Shown here: piece by piece, positions 29,101 through 35,429 of the stretch
Layout: each line of letters opens with the position of its first letter
Numbering within the stretch: the stretch's first letter is position 1
Assembly: GCF_029029525.1 (NCBI RefSeq)
Contig: NZ_JAKJSC010000002.1
Location: 62,001-126,000, forward strand
Direction of reading: 5' to 3'
DNA length: 64,000 bases
From: Labilibaculum sp. DW002
GTDB lineage: Bacteria; Bacteroidota; Bacteroidia; Bacteroidales; Marinifilaceae
Notes under the pieces: generated by a model
The model's database searches: none
What the model was told of the DNA's origin: nothing
Seen by the model: the letters and a program-made list of their open reading frames with translations, nothing else
Program-made: the position numbers and the translations under genes

Positions 29101-29405
29101 CTACTATTGATACTTCTTACGTAACAGTTAAACCTGTTGGAATCGAAGCTCCAAATGCATTTATTCCTTTGGGAGATGATGATAACAATAGATTCTATTT
29201 GAAAGAAATCAATGTTATTGAAGAATTCGAGATGTATGTTTATGACCGTTGGGGAGAGTTGTTATTTAAAACCAAAGAAGCCGGTAGAAACGGTGGATGG
29301 GATGGTAAATACAAAGGTAAACTTTGTCCTGCAGGCGCATATGTTTGGGTTGCATTCATAAATGGAGAACTTACAAACAAAGGAACATTTGTTTTGGTGA
29401 GATAA
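17163..29405 (+). CDS. giant T9SS-secreted Ig-repeat adhesin with gliding-motility C-terminal domain
   Basis: 4080 residues from the ATG at 17163, which directly precedes a normal signal peptide (IFTVLFLCVFFMLPKTVLAQ); a TTG five codons earlier is less likely. Residues ~30-500 resemble the IgGFc-binding-protein N-terminal domain (SDKPIVVNTGSWTSG, DQIVPIDQLRDEYIVMRG). A jelly-roll-like segment follows (~590-760), then about 30 Ig/PKD-like modules of 75-100 residues, most with one Cys in VCEGD/CENE and a second in GxYxC. Three consecutive 370-residue blocks are near-duplicates (see repeat). The C-terminus has the type-B T9SS sorting domain: PNAFIPLGDDDNNRF, MYVYDRWGELLFKT, NGGWDGKYKG, PAGAYVWV. 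Predicted role: surface adhesion or gliding. A PorP/SprF-type gene follows. Confidence 0.93.
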   Translation: MRNGKISTLIKFIFTVLFLCVFFMLPKTVLAQYDYEHYVPPFYNGSSNNGDIGYHKAVLSTNSVKDVKVDIYKGASTLLGSVTIKLGSPVQYTFKTVGEANGNKGRIAEYPNNYNFPWNVVGAKELNVVLPDEGLRFFSSDAPFFVNMRHSTDVQGGSLTTKGTYAYGTEFLSGHVYTDVNHSTSRRSHFISVMATEDNTTVNFTDIKCSMLTEYDDKGDGISSNDDLKVKWVNPADVITPSRTLNKGESYIIAVDHNLPGFTNAMNDGMNGTSVTSDKPIVVNTGSWTSGPSDGQDIGIDQIVPIDQLRDEYIVMRGEGAVRTEQPIVVATEDDTEVFVNGVSKGTIASKGGFLALPDPYDSNGNAFISTGGKSVYVYQTLSGDKKTIGPTVGMNFIPPVSTSGIREVTVPFADLLSERAVQGVITILVQSNAVVYYAKNGDPTLHPISEITTAPVKIDGHPEWEIYKLTEMSGNYRFYANKAINVAWLVKSGYVGAAGYYSGFTKEISKITPDLDVDAGGELDLICESYDDDISVAIKDPVPDFYEWYVNDFTEDPIIVNGPLVVPAPDVETSYYVVGSYRDPLMDQLYNGSFFEQAADSDYTEVFGNLQLPGEYSVVIQTTDANPSFKNPSFTDMDNDLMFMAISDQKGDTIYRGTSIDVVDGFNYIIKLHGRSVVNAEYTQPQNIKVLVNGDTIIDNFKIDDPNDWQSVSAMWKPGTASNAVIKLLNNNPSGVNSAFALDSITFVQAVQDTAVFVARVIPNYSYGNNGATEHFCKGVTNSLDVSNGDTSWYTYSWSKDGGDLEDGAVYSGVKSHELVFIDPQDSQEGEYVCEIGFKPEYQDCGTSESTVSVSLTVLVDEVAKVTIDADKTNFCAGASATLNALVEGDAGEVKWFVNGDASPVSLENPYTFNYPTGIYTVRCEAENGCGVAFDEITINVLSAPVLNSLTTNDDLCEGQPIILTADAVGNGVLTYTWRRDATVLTETGSVLNYPASITDREATFKVKVSSVYTIGDETIECPNSTGLAVYDLDVFPLVTFDQPLVDATVCEGSNHSFNVTMDYPGAFYNYQWDKDGVDLLNNLSSHNLSAVTPAVHEGNYKVVVTNRCNSEFSEADLIVTPEIEVNGFDLDKTGPFCIATDVTATFDVVNNGATYIYQVIDPTGVTTTITNPYTFTLDATNEGKWEFLVSSTCDAPVLFTSNLNMHEDFGTLTVADVGTCIGETITFEASVLDIPAASTLTYAWTDNLGNPIGTNSDQLEIVNVQDANFGTYSVLVTDQCGNNKTETGELTKEAVTSPSTAAATTVCEGDAFSATITYLGTPTFEWRFNDPVSGPVVSTTETLNIAATTLADAGVYYCNVELICGTNIVIQRELIVNAHIAVVGPLLETLNVCDNEKPLLAIDVNGNLSDYRIEWRDGGGTLLRTGSFVQLDTHIAIPIAYTYTANVIGLCETIVKTYKINVHEKPSISAADNSLTECSGLVSMDIAVTGEHNGIVWWKDGAVITDGNADPANFVINPATSPSDDGEYIAKIESDYCNDAQVSILLDVINTIFVTNQSPANTVVCENEATNLFVTATGDDVEYKWYKTIDPATTLSDQANYDLGNIVSAQAGEYKCDLFNDAACGNQTLTFNVVVNKHATVTNPLSVTMCETDADPVFTVTGTGEAPVTYQWYDKDDIAVAEVSATTNTLTVTSPVDGQSYYCIVSGSSCDDAKSNKASLTIIKNVSVTDPSDLTISDGANASFTVVASGEPAYSYQWQENTGSGWNDLANGGKYSGTDLATLKITGADQATFDGNQYRCEVVSSGAICASSVTSNLAILTVTEVTKIAVQPNGTTVCFNDNATLSVEGASAGLTYTWYYKKGAGAYETAVGKDGMSVSLSGNVSTLTIPADDLDINNWAFQCVVSDGVSTDQTSNEVLVTVLEDIAVTTADATFTPCENDAFSLSVVATGDAIKYKWYKVGAEATILSTSTSYNLGNIALTDAGTYKCEIYNDLGCNDLERTFVVDVKNHATITNPTDVTMCASGVNPTFTANGTAEGTLTYEWFDKDDNLVVGATTNILTVASPVNGQSYYAVASGDFCDDATSNRASLTVLAEVSTTDPVDVTIADGGTASFEVTASGEPTYSYQWQEDSGSGFADIVDADEYSGATTSKLTIAGALSANGFNNNLYRCIVTSSSCSDIATSLPARLVLDNIIKILVQPDNQKICETNTATFVVEGTVAVTGFTWRYNDGSGYADADGILGMSVSTVGQVSTLTVTTTDTSKDSWLFRCILTDGLTSDPTNAVSLEVYETINVTTAVINNLQECEGEALVLSVATDAGSNIQYKWYESTTPGTVLSTSANYDLGNISLANELTYECLVYNDLGCGDITISYIIDVQEDATVTNPTDKIVCASDTNIDFDVTATAEGTVTYEWFDKDDVSVGNAATLTIAVPVHGQSYYCVVSGDACNDATSEIATLTVYEEVSIVDQPLDVTIPDGGNASFTVNVAGEPDYTYQWEENSGSGWSALANGGKYSGVDSQTLTVSGADKLTFDTNQYRCVVGNTKCSANATSDPATLTITSVVKIFGQPDNMEACLPNAVVYEIIGSTAGLAYEWEYSTDGVTYNTVTAVPEIAVVNDAAGSKLTIATTTLAMNTWTFHCIVKDGLSADETSSVVSLTVVEPVNFDPLVDENLCFGIEKQISLANVSGTGPISFSWSDGVSEVSTTTDLSIGASDNGNYAVTVSNGSVCPDKTDDLDVLHYSELSLDTWSNTDQACIGDTEVLSVGIANKDALLPTETYQWYKDGAPISTDPTYNIVATDKSQSGLYKVEVWDGCSTETISGYVNVYENIVATTTWDAETTICSGTELRLETEVTGDVSSYTWTKDGGALTANSSYLKASVDASDAGTYVCTVSGYCGADIIYTIDVTVLDAPEITTGIDALTDVCEGDPLALGPIVVTGTHDDPIWTLSDNVTNVVTTALELDLGTATLTEAGNYKVSVSNICGTDVSYGNQVVNPTPAIDPIAAQTVCEGDDVVFRSNATGAGISYQWLVDGVDQMVNAPELVLNGGVVLPFDLNTEKVYNVECIITTSCGTASAVTSLTVKPRTVLHATLKNVVKYIGEDYTMTVDVSGVGLGFEWIHEALDGTKTPLGISGNEVVLTDISMADAGYYTCKITGTCGQRLASGKLTVKEPVTIGTGLNAFEEKCVGDPLNLAIVASGQITSIKWYKDNVLMPAETNLNVFIPALTLTDAGEYKCEIVGEGTSGITEISIVRVYSQTVLNASLADTTLCENAMLDWIPNVEGTSTQTYKWYLDGAEVFEGKILHYDALALSHEGNYEVQVTSLCGDVASSANLEVIELPVFVSASAGQEVCENYPLVEFSVEYTGESLRYQWRKDGVDLLGETTQTLSLTFIQIDDAGNYTCKVYSTCGEEISPAASLSVTPQLKILSNQADIEVCTGEDVVLVADVEGINVTYQWKLNGIDLDIATYPEANSATLNLMATTSSDNGYYTCIVSDDCTASRSTKPTELVVNELPNTEIFGRMILCAKEDRVTYVTIDQPDLNYGWDVTGGIFAGPEEGVRTRITWGELTDGTLSVTLTDVVTGCKSKVDSAVVLHALPIVNLEDLESEGVCKEEFELTGGFPEGGIYWVNGISQTVFNPSDRGAGNYAVHYSYTDEYGCSNVTPIKDLQVDVLPVVDITDDFTVGSCTPTQLTASTDEDNIQWFKIQDNNRVLPLDLDDANSLTPTFTPGESQVLLASVKDEHACEGIDILNLDVAPLPVVTTINDTTVGRCNQLVLITDIVGDQDVISWTNPDHLDDANVRSPKIIDAPEGTHTYTISVTDLYGCDATGEVKVTMVDNPTLGEDKFGCEGDSFEINLAGLDNPFWSNSDWTNPEREEVNALDSYTVETPGQYLLEVSNEYNCGDEQLFVINPLPDLGLKDTLLFEGQTITLGPNLPSEFAPYFFEWQDGSILQRLDVSEEGEYILKVEDNIGCTTIDTSYVTVKPVGIEAPNAFIPLGDDDNNRFYLKEINVIEEFEMYVYDRWGELLFKTKEAGRNGGWDGKYKGKLCPAGAYVWVAFINGELTNKGTFVLVR
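21811..25145 (+). repeat. three tandem copies of a four-Ig-domain cassette inside the adhesin gene
   Basis: Units begin near 21811, 22932 and 24036 and are ~1.1 kb (about 370 residues) each. In every unit the same four modules follow in order. Module 1 has YKWY...LGNI and a (V)YND(L)GC-type ending. Module 2 has EWFDKDD (YQWYDKDD in unit 1) and NGQSYY or HGQSYY. Module 3 has ASGEPTYSYQWQE-like and NxYRC motifs. Module 4 has VQP, GMSVS-like, STLTI and a C-V-x-DG-x-S ending. DNA similarity is diverged, so the duplication is not very recent. Confidence 0.88.
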
Positions 29406-29450
29406 TTTGATGAAAAACTTCATTTAATCAATAAATTAAATTTATTTTAC

Positions 29451-29497
29451 ATGTGTTTTGAGTTTTTACCTCGGTAGAAACTTAAAACACATTTTAA
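29451..29497 (+). terminator. long hairpin after the adhesin gene
   Basis: ATGTGTTTT pairs with AAAACACAT, and AGTTT with AAACT, around single mismatches, 45 nt after the stop codon. The T tail is short and interrupted, so it may be an attenuating terminator that lets some transcription into the PorP/SprF-type gene. A second inverted repeat (CTCTAG, 29567-29572; CTAGAG, 29595-29600) lies in the leader of that gene. Confidence 0.55.
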
Positions 29498-29658
29498 AAA
29501 TCCCTCTTTACGAATCAATTACAGCTTTTTAAGAGCCTGATTTAAACAGTCTGGATTTTTGCAATACTCTAGTTCTTACTTAGCATATAATAAGCTAGAG
29601 CCGATTAATGTAAATACTAATTGAAATTTCTCTTCAAGAGAATACTAACTTTTTATCT

Positions 29659-30654
29659 ATGAAAAAGGCACTTTTTGCTTTTTGTATGTTGGTTTTGGGA
29701 ATTGTTACGGTGAGTAAAGCTCAAGATATCCGTTTTTCTCAGTTCTATGCTAATAAACTCTATTTGAATCCAGCCTTGGCAGGTTCAACTAATTTTCCAA
29801 GTGTAAGTTTAAATTACAGGAATCAATGGCCAAATTTAGATATGCCATTTGTGACCTATAGCGTTTCTTTCGATAACTTTTACGAAACACTTAATGGTGG
29901 TATTGGTATTTCTGTAATTCAGGATGATCAAGGAGACGGAGCGCTTAAAACCACATCTTTTGCTGGGATGTATTCGTTTTATTTACGAATTAACGATGAT
30001 TTAATTGTAAGACCAGCCTTACAAGCTACTTTCATGCAAAAAAAGGTAGATTGGGAAAGTTTGGTTTTTCCAGATCAAGTATCTCCAATATACGGGAATA
30101 TTTTTCCGCACAACACCAATGGAGACCCTCTTGCGAGACGTAAGGATGGATGGGATTTTTCATTAGGAGCGATTGCTTATTATAAAGATTTTTATTTCGG
30201 TATGGCAGCTCATCACCTTGCAAAACCAGATTTGAGTTTTGATGATGAACAGGAAGATAAGTTGGAAACCAAATATACTTTTCATGCAGGAGCCGAATTT
30301 GTATTAGGAGGAAGAAGCAGAAAATATGCCGATAATTGGATTTTAGCACCAGCATTACTATTTCAGCAGCAAGGTGATTTTTCTCAAATGAATTATGGCC
30401 TTTATGCAAGTAAAAGTTCAATGGTATTTGGTTTATGGTTTAATCAGAATTTTGAGTTGAACTACGATTCTTTTATTGCAATGGTAGGATTTGTGACAGA
30501 ACGGTTCAAGGTCGCTTATAGCTACGATTACGCAATAACAAAATTAATGCATGCCAATTCAGGAGCTCATGAGATTTCGTTCTCATTTCCGCTAGCCTTT
30601 GATATGAGTAAAAGAAAAAGAAAAATTAAGGCGGTTCGTTCACCGGTATTTTAA
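29659..30654 (+). CDS. PorP/SprF-family type IX secretion outer-membrane protein
   Basis: 331 residues. Signal peptide ALFAFCMLVLGIVTVSKAQ, then the family opening DIRFSQFYANKLYLNPALAG, the hallmark of PorP/SprF proteins (Q-F-Y...LNPA.AG). The rest alternates amphipathic strands (NYRNQWPNLDMPFVTYSVSF, GGIGISVIQDDQGDG, YKDFYFGMAAHHLAKP) as expected for a beta-barrel, ending in ISFSFPLAF and a basic tail. SprF is required for secretion and attachment of SprB adhesin. By position this protein is the dedicated partner of the giant adhesin. Confidence 0.93.
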   Translation: MKKALFAFCMLVLGIVTVSKAQDIRFSQFYANKLYLNPALAGSTNFPSVSLNYRNQWPNLDMPFVTYSVSFDNFYETLNGGIGISVIQDDQGDGALKTTSFAGMYSFYLRINDDLIVRPALQATFMQKKVDWESLVFPDQVSPIYGNIFPHNTNGDPLARRKDGWDFSLGAIAYYKDFYFGMAAHHLAKPDLSFDDEQEDKLETKYTFHAGAEFVLGGRSRKYADNWILAPALLFQQQGDFSQMNYGLYASKSSMVFGLWFNQNFELNYDSFIAMVGFVTERFKVAYSYDYAITKLMHANSGAHEISFSFPLAFDMSKRKRKIKAVRSPVF

Positions 30655-30674
30655 TTTTCAGAATGGATATAAAG

Positions 30675-30704
30675 AAAGGGCTGTCATTTTTGACAGCCCT
30701 TTTT
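30675..30704. terminator. bidirectional terminator
   Basis: 12-bp stem AAAGGGCTGTCA/TGACAGCCCTTT with loop TTTT. It lies between the PorP/SprF-type gene (+) and the convergent hypothetical gene (-), with A/T tracts on both sides. Confidence 0.92.
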
Positions 30705-30724
30705 CTATTTTTAGATCGTAATTA

Positions 30725-31438
30725 TTATTTAATTCGTTCAACAAACTTTAATCTGATTTTTTTAAGTAAATCTAAATTGAGATTTTCAGCATAGATTCGG
30801 ATGATATCAACTGCTTTAAAATGATCGTAAATAAAGCCAATAGAAGCATCAAAATGCAATAAATCCATATTGTACTTCACTTGCTTTGTAAGATCCTCAA
30901 ATTCGCTCCAACTAAGTTGTTTGGGTATCTTAAAGTAACCATGATTAGCTTCAACAGTATCTAAATAAAAACCATCGCCAATTTCTTCTAAAGCAAAAAA
31001 CTTATCCAATTGAATCATTGCTTTCGAATTGTGAGGAATAGATGCATTTGATTTAAGGCTAATGCCTTCTTCTAAATAGCAAGACTGTAAATCTTGAATT
31101 TGATCGTACTTTGTTAATCTCCTAATTCGAATAACATGATAAACGTTATTGAAAATCGTAATAGTACCTTGTGCAGCATGATACTTCTTATTGGTATCTG
31201 CCATTATTTTTTGAGTCGTACGAGTAAATTGCTCCAGATCGTATTTTTTGTCTGTTACCAGATAAATATAGTGAGGTGTGACATCCTTTTGAATTCCCTC
31301 GTAATATTCATAGTAACCAGGAAAAGGATTGGTCGCCTCTAAAACAATTGTGTGAGGCAATATTTTACTATCAATAACTTCAAGCGTTTCCTCTTTAATT
31401 AAGCTTCCAAATTTTATTATAAAGTTTTTATCTGTCAT
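30725..31438 (-). CDS. conserved-looking protein of unknown function
   Basis: 237 residues, not recognised. There is no signal peptide, membrane segment or known catalytic motif. The sequence alternates strands and helices, with a repeated motif of hydrophobic strands next to charged residues (TIVLEATNPFPGYYEYYEG, HYIYLVTDKKYDLEQF, TITIFNNVYHVIRIRRL) and a basic C-terminus (KKIRLKFVERIK). Codon use and composition look like its neighbours, and it ends at a proper bidirectional terminator, so it is very likely a real gene. It is 105 nt upstream of yaaA on the same strand but shows no obvious link. Confidence 0.7.
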   Translation of the reverse strand: MTDKNFIIKFGSLIKEETLEVIDSKILPHTIVLEATNPFPGYYEYYEGIQKDVTPHYIYLVTDKKYDLEQFTRTTQKIMADTNKKYHAAQGTITIFNNVYHVIRIRRLTKYDQIQDLQSCYLEEGISLKSNASIPHNSKAMIQLDKFFALEEIGDGFYLDTVEANHGYFKIPKQLSWSEFEDLTKQVKYNMDLLHFDASIGFIYDHFKAVDIIRIYAENLNLDLLKKIRLKFVERIK

Positions 31439-31543
31439 AGGAGAAGGATTATCAGGTTATTAATGCGTTTGTCTTATTTAAACATAGTAAAAATTACGTC
31501 GAAAAACAAGACTAAAAACTCTTTTTAATAAGGTAAAATTTCT

Positions 31544-32314
31544 TTAATGATCTCTTGTGAAAACTGGTTCTAGATCCTTCGATAAAGAAGGATTGTACAT
31601 GTAACCATCCATATTAAAAGCTTTTATTTCTTCAGGATTGGTAATTTGATTTTGAATAATGAAACGAGTCATTAATCCTCTTGCTTTCTTGGCAAAGAAA
31701 CTGATCATTTTGTATTCCCCGTTTTTCAAATCCTTAAAGACAGGGGTTATGATTTCGGCTTTTATCTTTTTCTTGTTTATGGATTTAAAATATTCATTAG
31801 AGGCTAAATTTATTAGTTGTTTGTGATCGTATTCTTTTAAATCTTTGTTAATGGAGTTCGTAATTTTGTCTCCCCAAAACTGATAAAGATTATCACCCTT
31901 CTTTGTTTTTAGTTTTTTTCCCATTTCCAATCGATAAGCCTGTATTAAATCCATAGGTTTAAGCACTCCATATAATCCTGAAAGAATACGAAGATTGGTT
32001 TGAGATTGTTCAAATTCTGCATCGGTAAATGTGCCAGCGTCAATTCCCGTATAAACGTCTCCTTTAAAGGCCAATAAAGCTTGTTTTGCATTGTCGGGAG
32101 TAAATGGAGGATGCCATTCATGAAAGCGTTCGAAATTAAGTTGTGCAAGTTTCGGACTAACACCCATCAATTCTTTAATATCATCAACTTTAAATTTGCG
32201 AAGCTCTTTAACAAGTTGTTTAGATTCTTTAATGAATGAAGTTTCAGAGTGAATATTAGATTGTGCTTGGCTTTCAAAATCTAAAGTTTTAGCCGGCGAT
32301 ATAACGATTAGCAT
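31544..32314 (-). CDS. yaaA: peroxide-stress protein YaaA (UPF0246)
   Basis: 256 residues, the usual length. Begins MLIVISPAKTLDFES, the YaaA opening. Continues with ELMGVSPKLAQLNFERF, ALLAFKGDVYTGIDAG, RILSGLYGVLKPMDLIQAYRLEMG and a C-terminal ISFFAKKARGLMTRFII, all characteristic of the family. In E. coli YaaA lowers free iron and limits DNA damage during hydrogen-peroxide stress. Single gene. Confidence 0.95.
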   Translation of the reverse strand: MLIVISPAKTLDFESQAQSNIHSETSFIKESKQLVKELRKFKVDDIKELMGVSPKLAQLNFERFHEWHPPFTPDNAKQALLAFKGDVYTGIDAGTFTDAEFEQSQTNLRILSGLYGVLKPMDLIQAYRLEMGKKLKTKKGDNLYQFWGDKITNSINKDLKEYDHKQLINLASNEYFKSINKKKIKAEIITPVFKDLKNGEYKMISFFAKKARGLMTRFIIQNQITNPEEIKAFNMDGYMYNPSLSKDLEPVFTRDH

Positions 32315-32423
32315 AATTTGTTTTTTTTGATTGAATTTTAAAATTAGACATAAAAGATTGAATCATCAATAGTGTTTATGATTATTGATAAAGTCTTAGT
32401 TTTTATCTATCATGTGCTTGAAA

Positions 32424-32454
32424 TAAAAAAAAGGTGAATCCAATGGAAACACCC
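32424..32454 (-). terminator. terminator after the S9 peptidase gene
   Basis: On the minus strand a two-part stem (GGTG/CACC outside, TCC/GGA inside) is followed by a run of eight T. It lies 17 nt beyond the stop codon of the S9 peptidase gene. Confidence 0.65.
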
Positions 32455-32470
32455 TTTAATAATTTAATCT

Positions 32471-35050
32471 TTATAAGTTTTTATCTGGATATAAATTCTC
32501 CCACCATTGTGGCTGTTCTTTTAAATGTTTAGTGAAGTATGCAAAAATGGTGTTATTCCATAAAATACGTTGTGTATAATTCAGTATTTGATGGTTTTGG
32601 TTTTTAACCTGTACAAAATCCACATCTTTACCTAATAACTTAAGTGCTTGATACATTTGAATACTTTCTCCAAGTGGAACATTAGTATCTACACTACCAT
32701 GAATAAGTAGCATTGGTGTATTTACCTTATTGGCATTAAAAAGAGGACTTTGATCGACATACAATTTTCTATGGTTCCAAGGAAATGATTTTCCAGAGGC
32801 ATTAACACTGTAGCTATATCCCCAATAACCTTCACCCCAATACGAGGTGATATCACTAATTCCGGCATGAGAAATTGCAGCAGCAAAAATATCGGTTCTC
32901 GTCTGAAGTAACATAGTCATGAAACCACCATAAGAAGCGCCAATGCATCCAATTTTGTCAGCATTAATAAATGAATGAGATGCAGCAAATTTCTTGGTTC
33001 CTTCAATAATTTCGTCAGCTGTTGTAATCCCCCAATTATTTTGATGTTCTGCAGAAAATTCCTGACCAAAACCTGTTGCTCCACTAGGTTGAAGTAGATA
33101 AACAACATAGCCCATAGCAGCATATAAATTTAAAGGGTAGCGTCCACCGAAACTACGCTCCACAGGTACTGTTCCTGCATAGTAGTTTACAATCATTGGG
33201 TACTTTTTGTTAGCATCAAAATTGGGAGGGTAATACACGCGACCAATAATTGTTTTGCCATCTTCTTTAGTGAAATTCCAGTTTTCGGTTTTACCAAATT
33301 GAATGTTTTCTAAATGTTCTTTTTCTGGATTTGAAATAACTTGTGTTTGCTGATTGCTTAGTTGATAAACGGAAGCTTTGTAAGGGGAAGAAATAGAACA
33401 GGCAACATAGCTGATTACTTCTCCATTGTTAGACATGTTAAAATTACGCACGACATCTGATTTGCTATCTAATACCGTAAATTCTTTGGTTGAAAGGTCG
33501 TAACTAAATAATCTTACATAGTCCATATCCTGAGCCTGCAGATAGATTTTGTTATCTTTTGCATTCCATTTTGCATTACCAATTGATGGATCGAATTCGT
33601 AAGAAATTGGATCGATTTTTTTAGATACTAAATCATAAATGTAAAGCTGCCCGTCGTAATTGTTTGCTAAGGCCTGGTCGCCGATATTTTCTCCTATTTC
33701 TCCAAAACAGGATGGGCCACCTTGAACCAAGAGTTTAGTTCCGTCAGGTGAGTACTGAGCTTGCCCGCTAACTAGTTTATCTTTCCAAATGGTATCAACA
33801 GCAAAAGTTTCCACATTCATTTGATAAAGATTCTGCTTAAAATATGGGTATCCGCTATAATCGGGTTGCGAGCTTGTGAAAAGGATATGCTTACCATCAG
33901 AACTTATGTCCGCTAAATCAGTACTTAAAGTACCATAGGTTAGTCTTTGCTTAACACCGCTTTCAACGTCCAGTTTGTATAGGAAGCTACGATACCTGAA
34001 TCCCGGCAAACGATCTTCCATACCTTGAATTTTTCTAATTTTCCATTCTTTAGAATGATCTTTCGCTACAGAGTAAAGAAGGGTTTTAGTATTAGGAGCC
34101 CAAGTGTATGATGAGAAATCGGAAAGGTTACTCGCGATTTGCTTTTCTTTTTTATTTTCAAAATCGAAAATGAAAATTGATGTTTTTTTATTGTACGATT
34201 TGACATATGAGATTTTATTGCCAATTGGAAGCCATTTGATGTTTGTCAATTGACTACCTCTGAAAGTTGAAAGTATTTTTCCAGTAGAAACTTCTTGTAT
34301 TTCTTTCCAGCTCTCAACTTTGTCCGATGGAGGAAGTGTGCGACTGTAAGAAATTAATGCATATTTTCCATCGTAAGAAAGAACAGAGCTCTTTACTTTA
34401 GTTCCGTCTAATACTTTATTGATATCCATAAATTGCTTTGGAGATAATGACAAGTTAAATGTGTCATTATTCCAATCTGTCTTTGCTTTCAAACTCAATT
34501 TAAACTTGTTATTTTTTTTTCCTGTTAAAACTTTAAGTACTATTTTATGATGTCCTTGTTCTAGTTTTAAGCTCTCATTTAGCACTTTCTCCTTTTCTGT
34601 TTCATGTTTGTAATGGGATATTTTTTTCACACCATCTATGTAAACTTCAAGCATAGGAAAAGTAGCAAGCTCAAGTTCTACTTCGCTCCACTGATCTGTA
34701 TTTAGATAGGATACAAAATAATAAATTTGATTCTCTTTGTTGGGAAGGCTAATATATCCTTTAGAAGTTTGTTTTTCCCATGCAAATTCTTGTCCATTCC
34801 AATTTAATTTATCAGATTCTCTCGGATTGATATCAGAAAGATCTTTTTGGTTTTCTTGAAGGAGATTTTTTAGTTCGAAAGTTTTTCCTGAAAAATCTTC
34901 TGTAGTATGGAAAGCAGGTAGATGCAATTGAATTGCCTCGGTTCGTAGCCATTTGCTTATTGTTTTTTGTTTGTTATCCTTGTCTGCGTTTGCAAATGCA
35001 AGGTTAATACATAGAATGGCACTTACTGCCAATACAAAGATCCGTTTCAT
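32471..35050 (-). CDS. exported S9-family (prolyl oligopeptidase/DPP-type) peptidase
   Basis: 859 residues from the ATG at 35048-35050, which starts a signal peptide (RIFVLAVSAILCINLAFA); the frame extends 23 codons upstream, but that part lacks sense. The middle (~200-600) is a WD/beta-propeller-like region (repeated SxDGKYALIS, WLPIGNKISY, SSDGKHILFT, YSPDGTKLLV). The C-terminal alpha/beta hydrolase has the nucleophile in GASYGG (Ser706), Asp788 in GSVDTNVPLGES and His820 in NQNHQI. Such enzymes remove dipeptides or small peptides from the N-terminus in the periplasm. An extra beta-rich domain before the propeller makes it longer than typical DPP IV. Confidence 0.92.
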   Translation of the reverse strand: MKRIFVLAVSAILCINLAFANADKDNKQKTISKWLRTEAIQLHLPAFHTTEDFSGKTFELKNLLQENQKDLSDINPRESDKLNWNGQEFAWEKQTSKGYISLPNKENQIYYFVSYLNTDQWSEVELELATFPMLEVYIDGVKKISHYKHETEKEKVLNESLKLEQGHHKIVLKVLTGKKNNKFKLSLKAKTDWNNDTFNLSLSPKQFMDINKVLDGTKVKSSVLSYDGKYALISYSRTLPPSDKVESWKEIQEVSTGKILSTFRGSQLTNIKWLPIGNKISYVKSYNKKTSIFIFDFENKKEKQIASNLSDFSSYTWAPNTKTLLYSVAKDHSKEWKIRKIQGMEDRLPGFRYRSFLYKLDVESGVKQRLTYGTLSTDLADISSDGKHILFTSSQPDYSGYPYFKQNLYQMNVETFAVDTIWKDKLVSGQAQYSPDGTKLLVQGGPSCFGEIGENIGDQALANNYDGQLYIYDLVSKKIDPISYEFDPSIGNAKWNAKDNKIYLQAQDMDYVRLFSYDLSTKEFTVLDSKSDVVRNFNMSNNGEVISYVACSISSPYKASVYQLSNQQTQVISNPEKEHLENIQFGKTENWNFTKEDGKTIIGRVYYPPNFDANKKYPMIVNYYAGTVPVERSFGGRYPLNLYAAMGYVVYLLQPSGATGFGQEFSAEHQNNWGITTADEIIEGTKKFAASHSFINADKIGCIGASYGGFMTMLLQTRTDIFAAAISHAGISDITSYWGEGYWGYSYSVNASGKSFPWNHRKLYVDQSPLFNANKVNTPMLLIHGSVDTNVPLGESIQMYQALKLLGKDVDFVQVKNQNHQILNYTQRILWNNTIFAYFTKHLKEQPQWWENLYPDKNL

Positions 35051-35257
35051 GGTTTTTTTATTTTCGGTTTGTTGATTATTGCCAATACTATGGATTTTTA
35101 AGTGGATAAAAAAGAACATTTGTTAGTTTAACTTGTGTTTTTCGATAATCGTATGGTTTTCCAAGAAAATCAAGCTTAATTTAGATTGGAATGCATCACA
35201 TTGATGAGGCAAAATAGCTAATAAATCAATTTAATATGAGTTTTATTGATTTAAAGT

Positions 35258-35290
35258 TTTGGTTGGATTCAGAAAAATACCATATATTTG
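35258..35290 (+). promoter_or_regulatory. promoter of the MATE leader transcript
   Basis: TTTG at 35258-35261, 21-nt spacer, TATATTTG at 35283-35290, a full match to both Bacteroidota promoter boxes. The start point is expected near 35297. That places the first leader ORF (ATG 35316) about 19 nt into the transcript and the MATE start ~295 nt downstream. Confidence 0.65.
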
Positions 35291-35315
35291 TTTTACTCAA
35301 AAATGGAGGAAAGCT

Positions 35316-35360
35316 ATGAATACAATTGTTTCATTATCATCTTGCACTTATAAAAGCTAA
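35316..35360 (+). CDS. candidate 14-residue leader peptide upstream of MATE
   Basis: ATG at 35316 preceded by GGAGG (35305-35309) at a 6-nt spacing, unusual in a phylum that rarely uses Shine-Dalgarno sequences. It encodes MNTIVSLSSCTYKS. GGAAAGCT (35308-35315), which overlaps the ribosome site, can pair with AGCTTTCC (35370-35377) just after the stop codon. A smaller hairpin AAGCT/AGCTT lies between. This is the arrangement of a translational attenuator in which ribosome position in a short ORF decides which hairpin forms. The ORF is too short to prove by sequence alone. Confidence 0.45.
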   Translation: MNTIVSLSSCTYKS

Positions 35361-35429
35361 ATCAGCTTAAGCTTTCCGTATTCACATCGATTTTTATTTT
35401 TTAATTGTAAGGGAGCTGTAAGGCAACCC

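Noticed and set aside
30032-30421. 129-residue antisense ORF inside the PorP/SprF-type gene
   Set aside because: A shadow of a well-supported beta-barrel gene; the composition has no domain signs.
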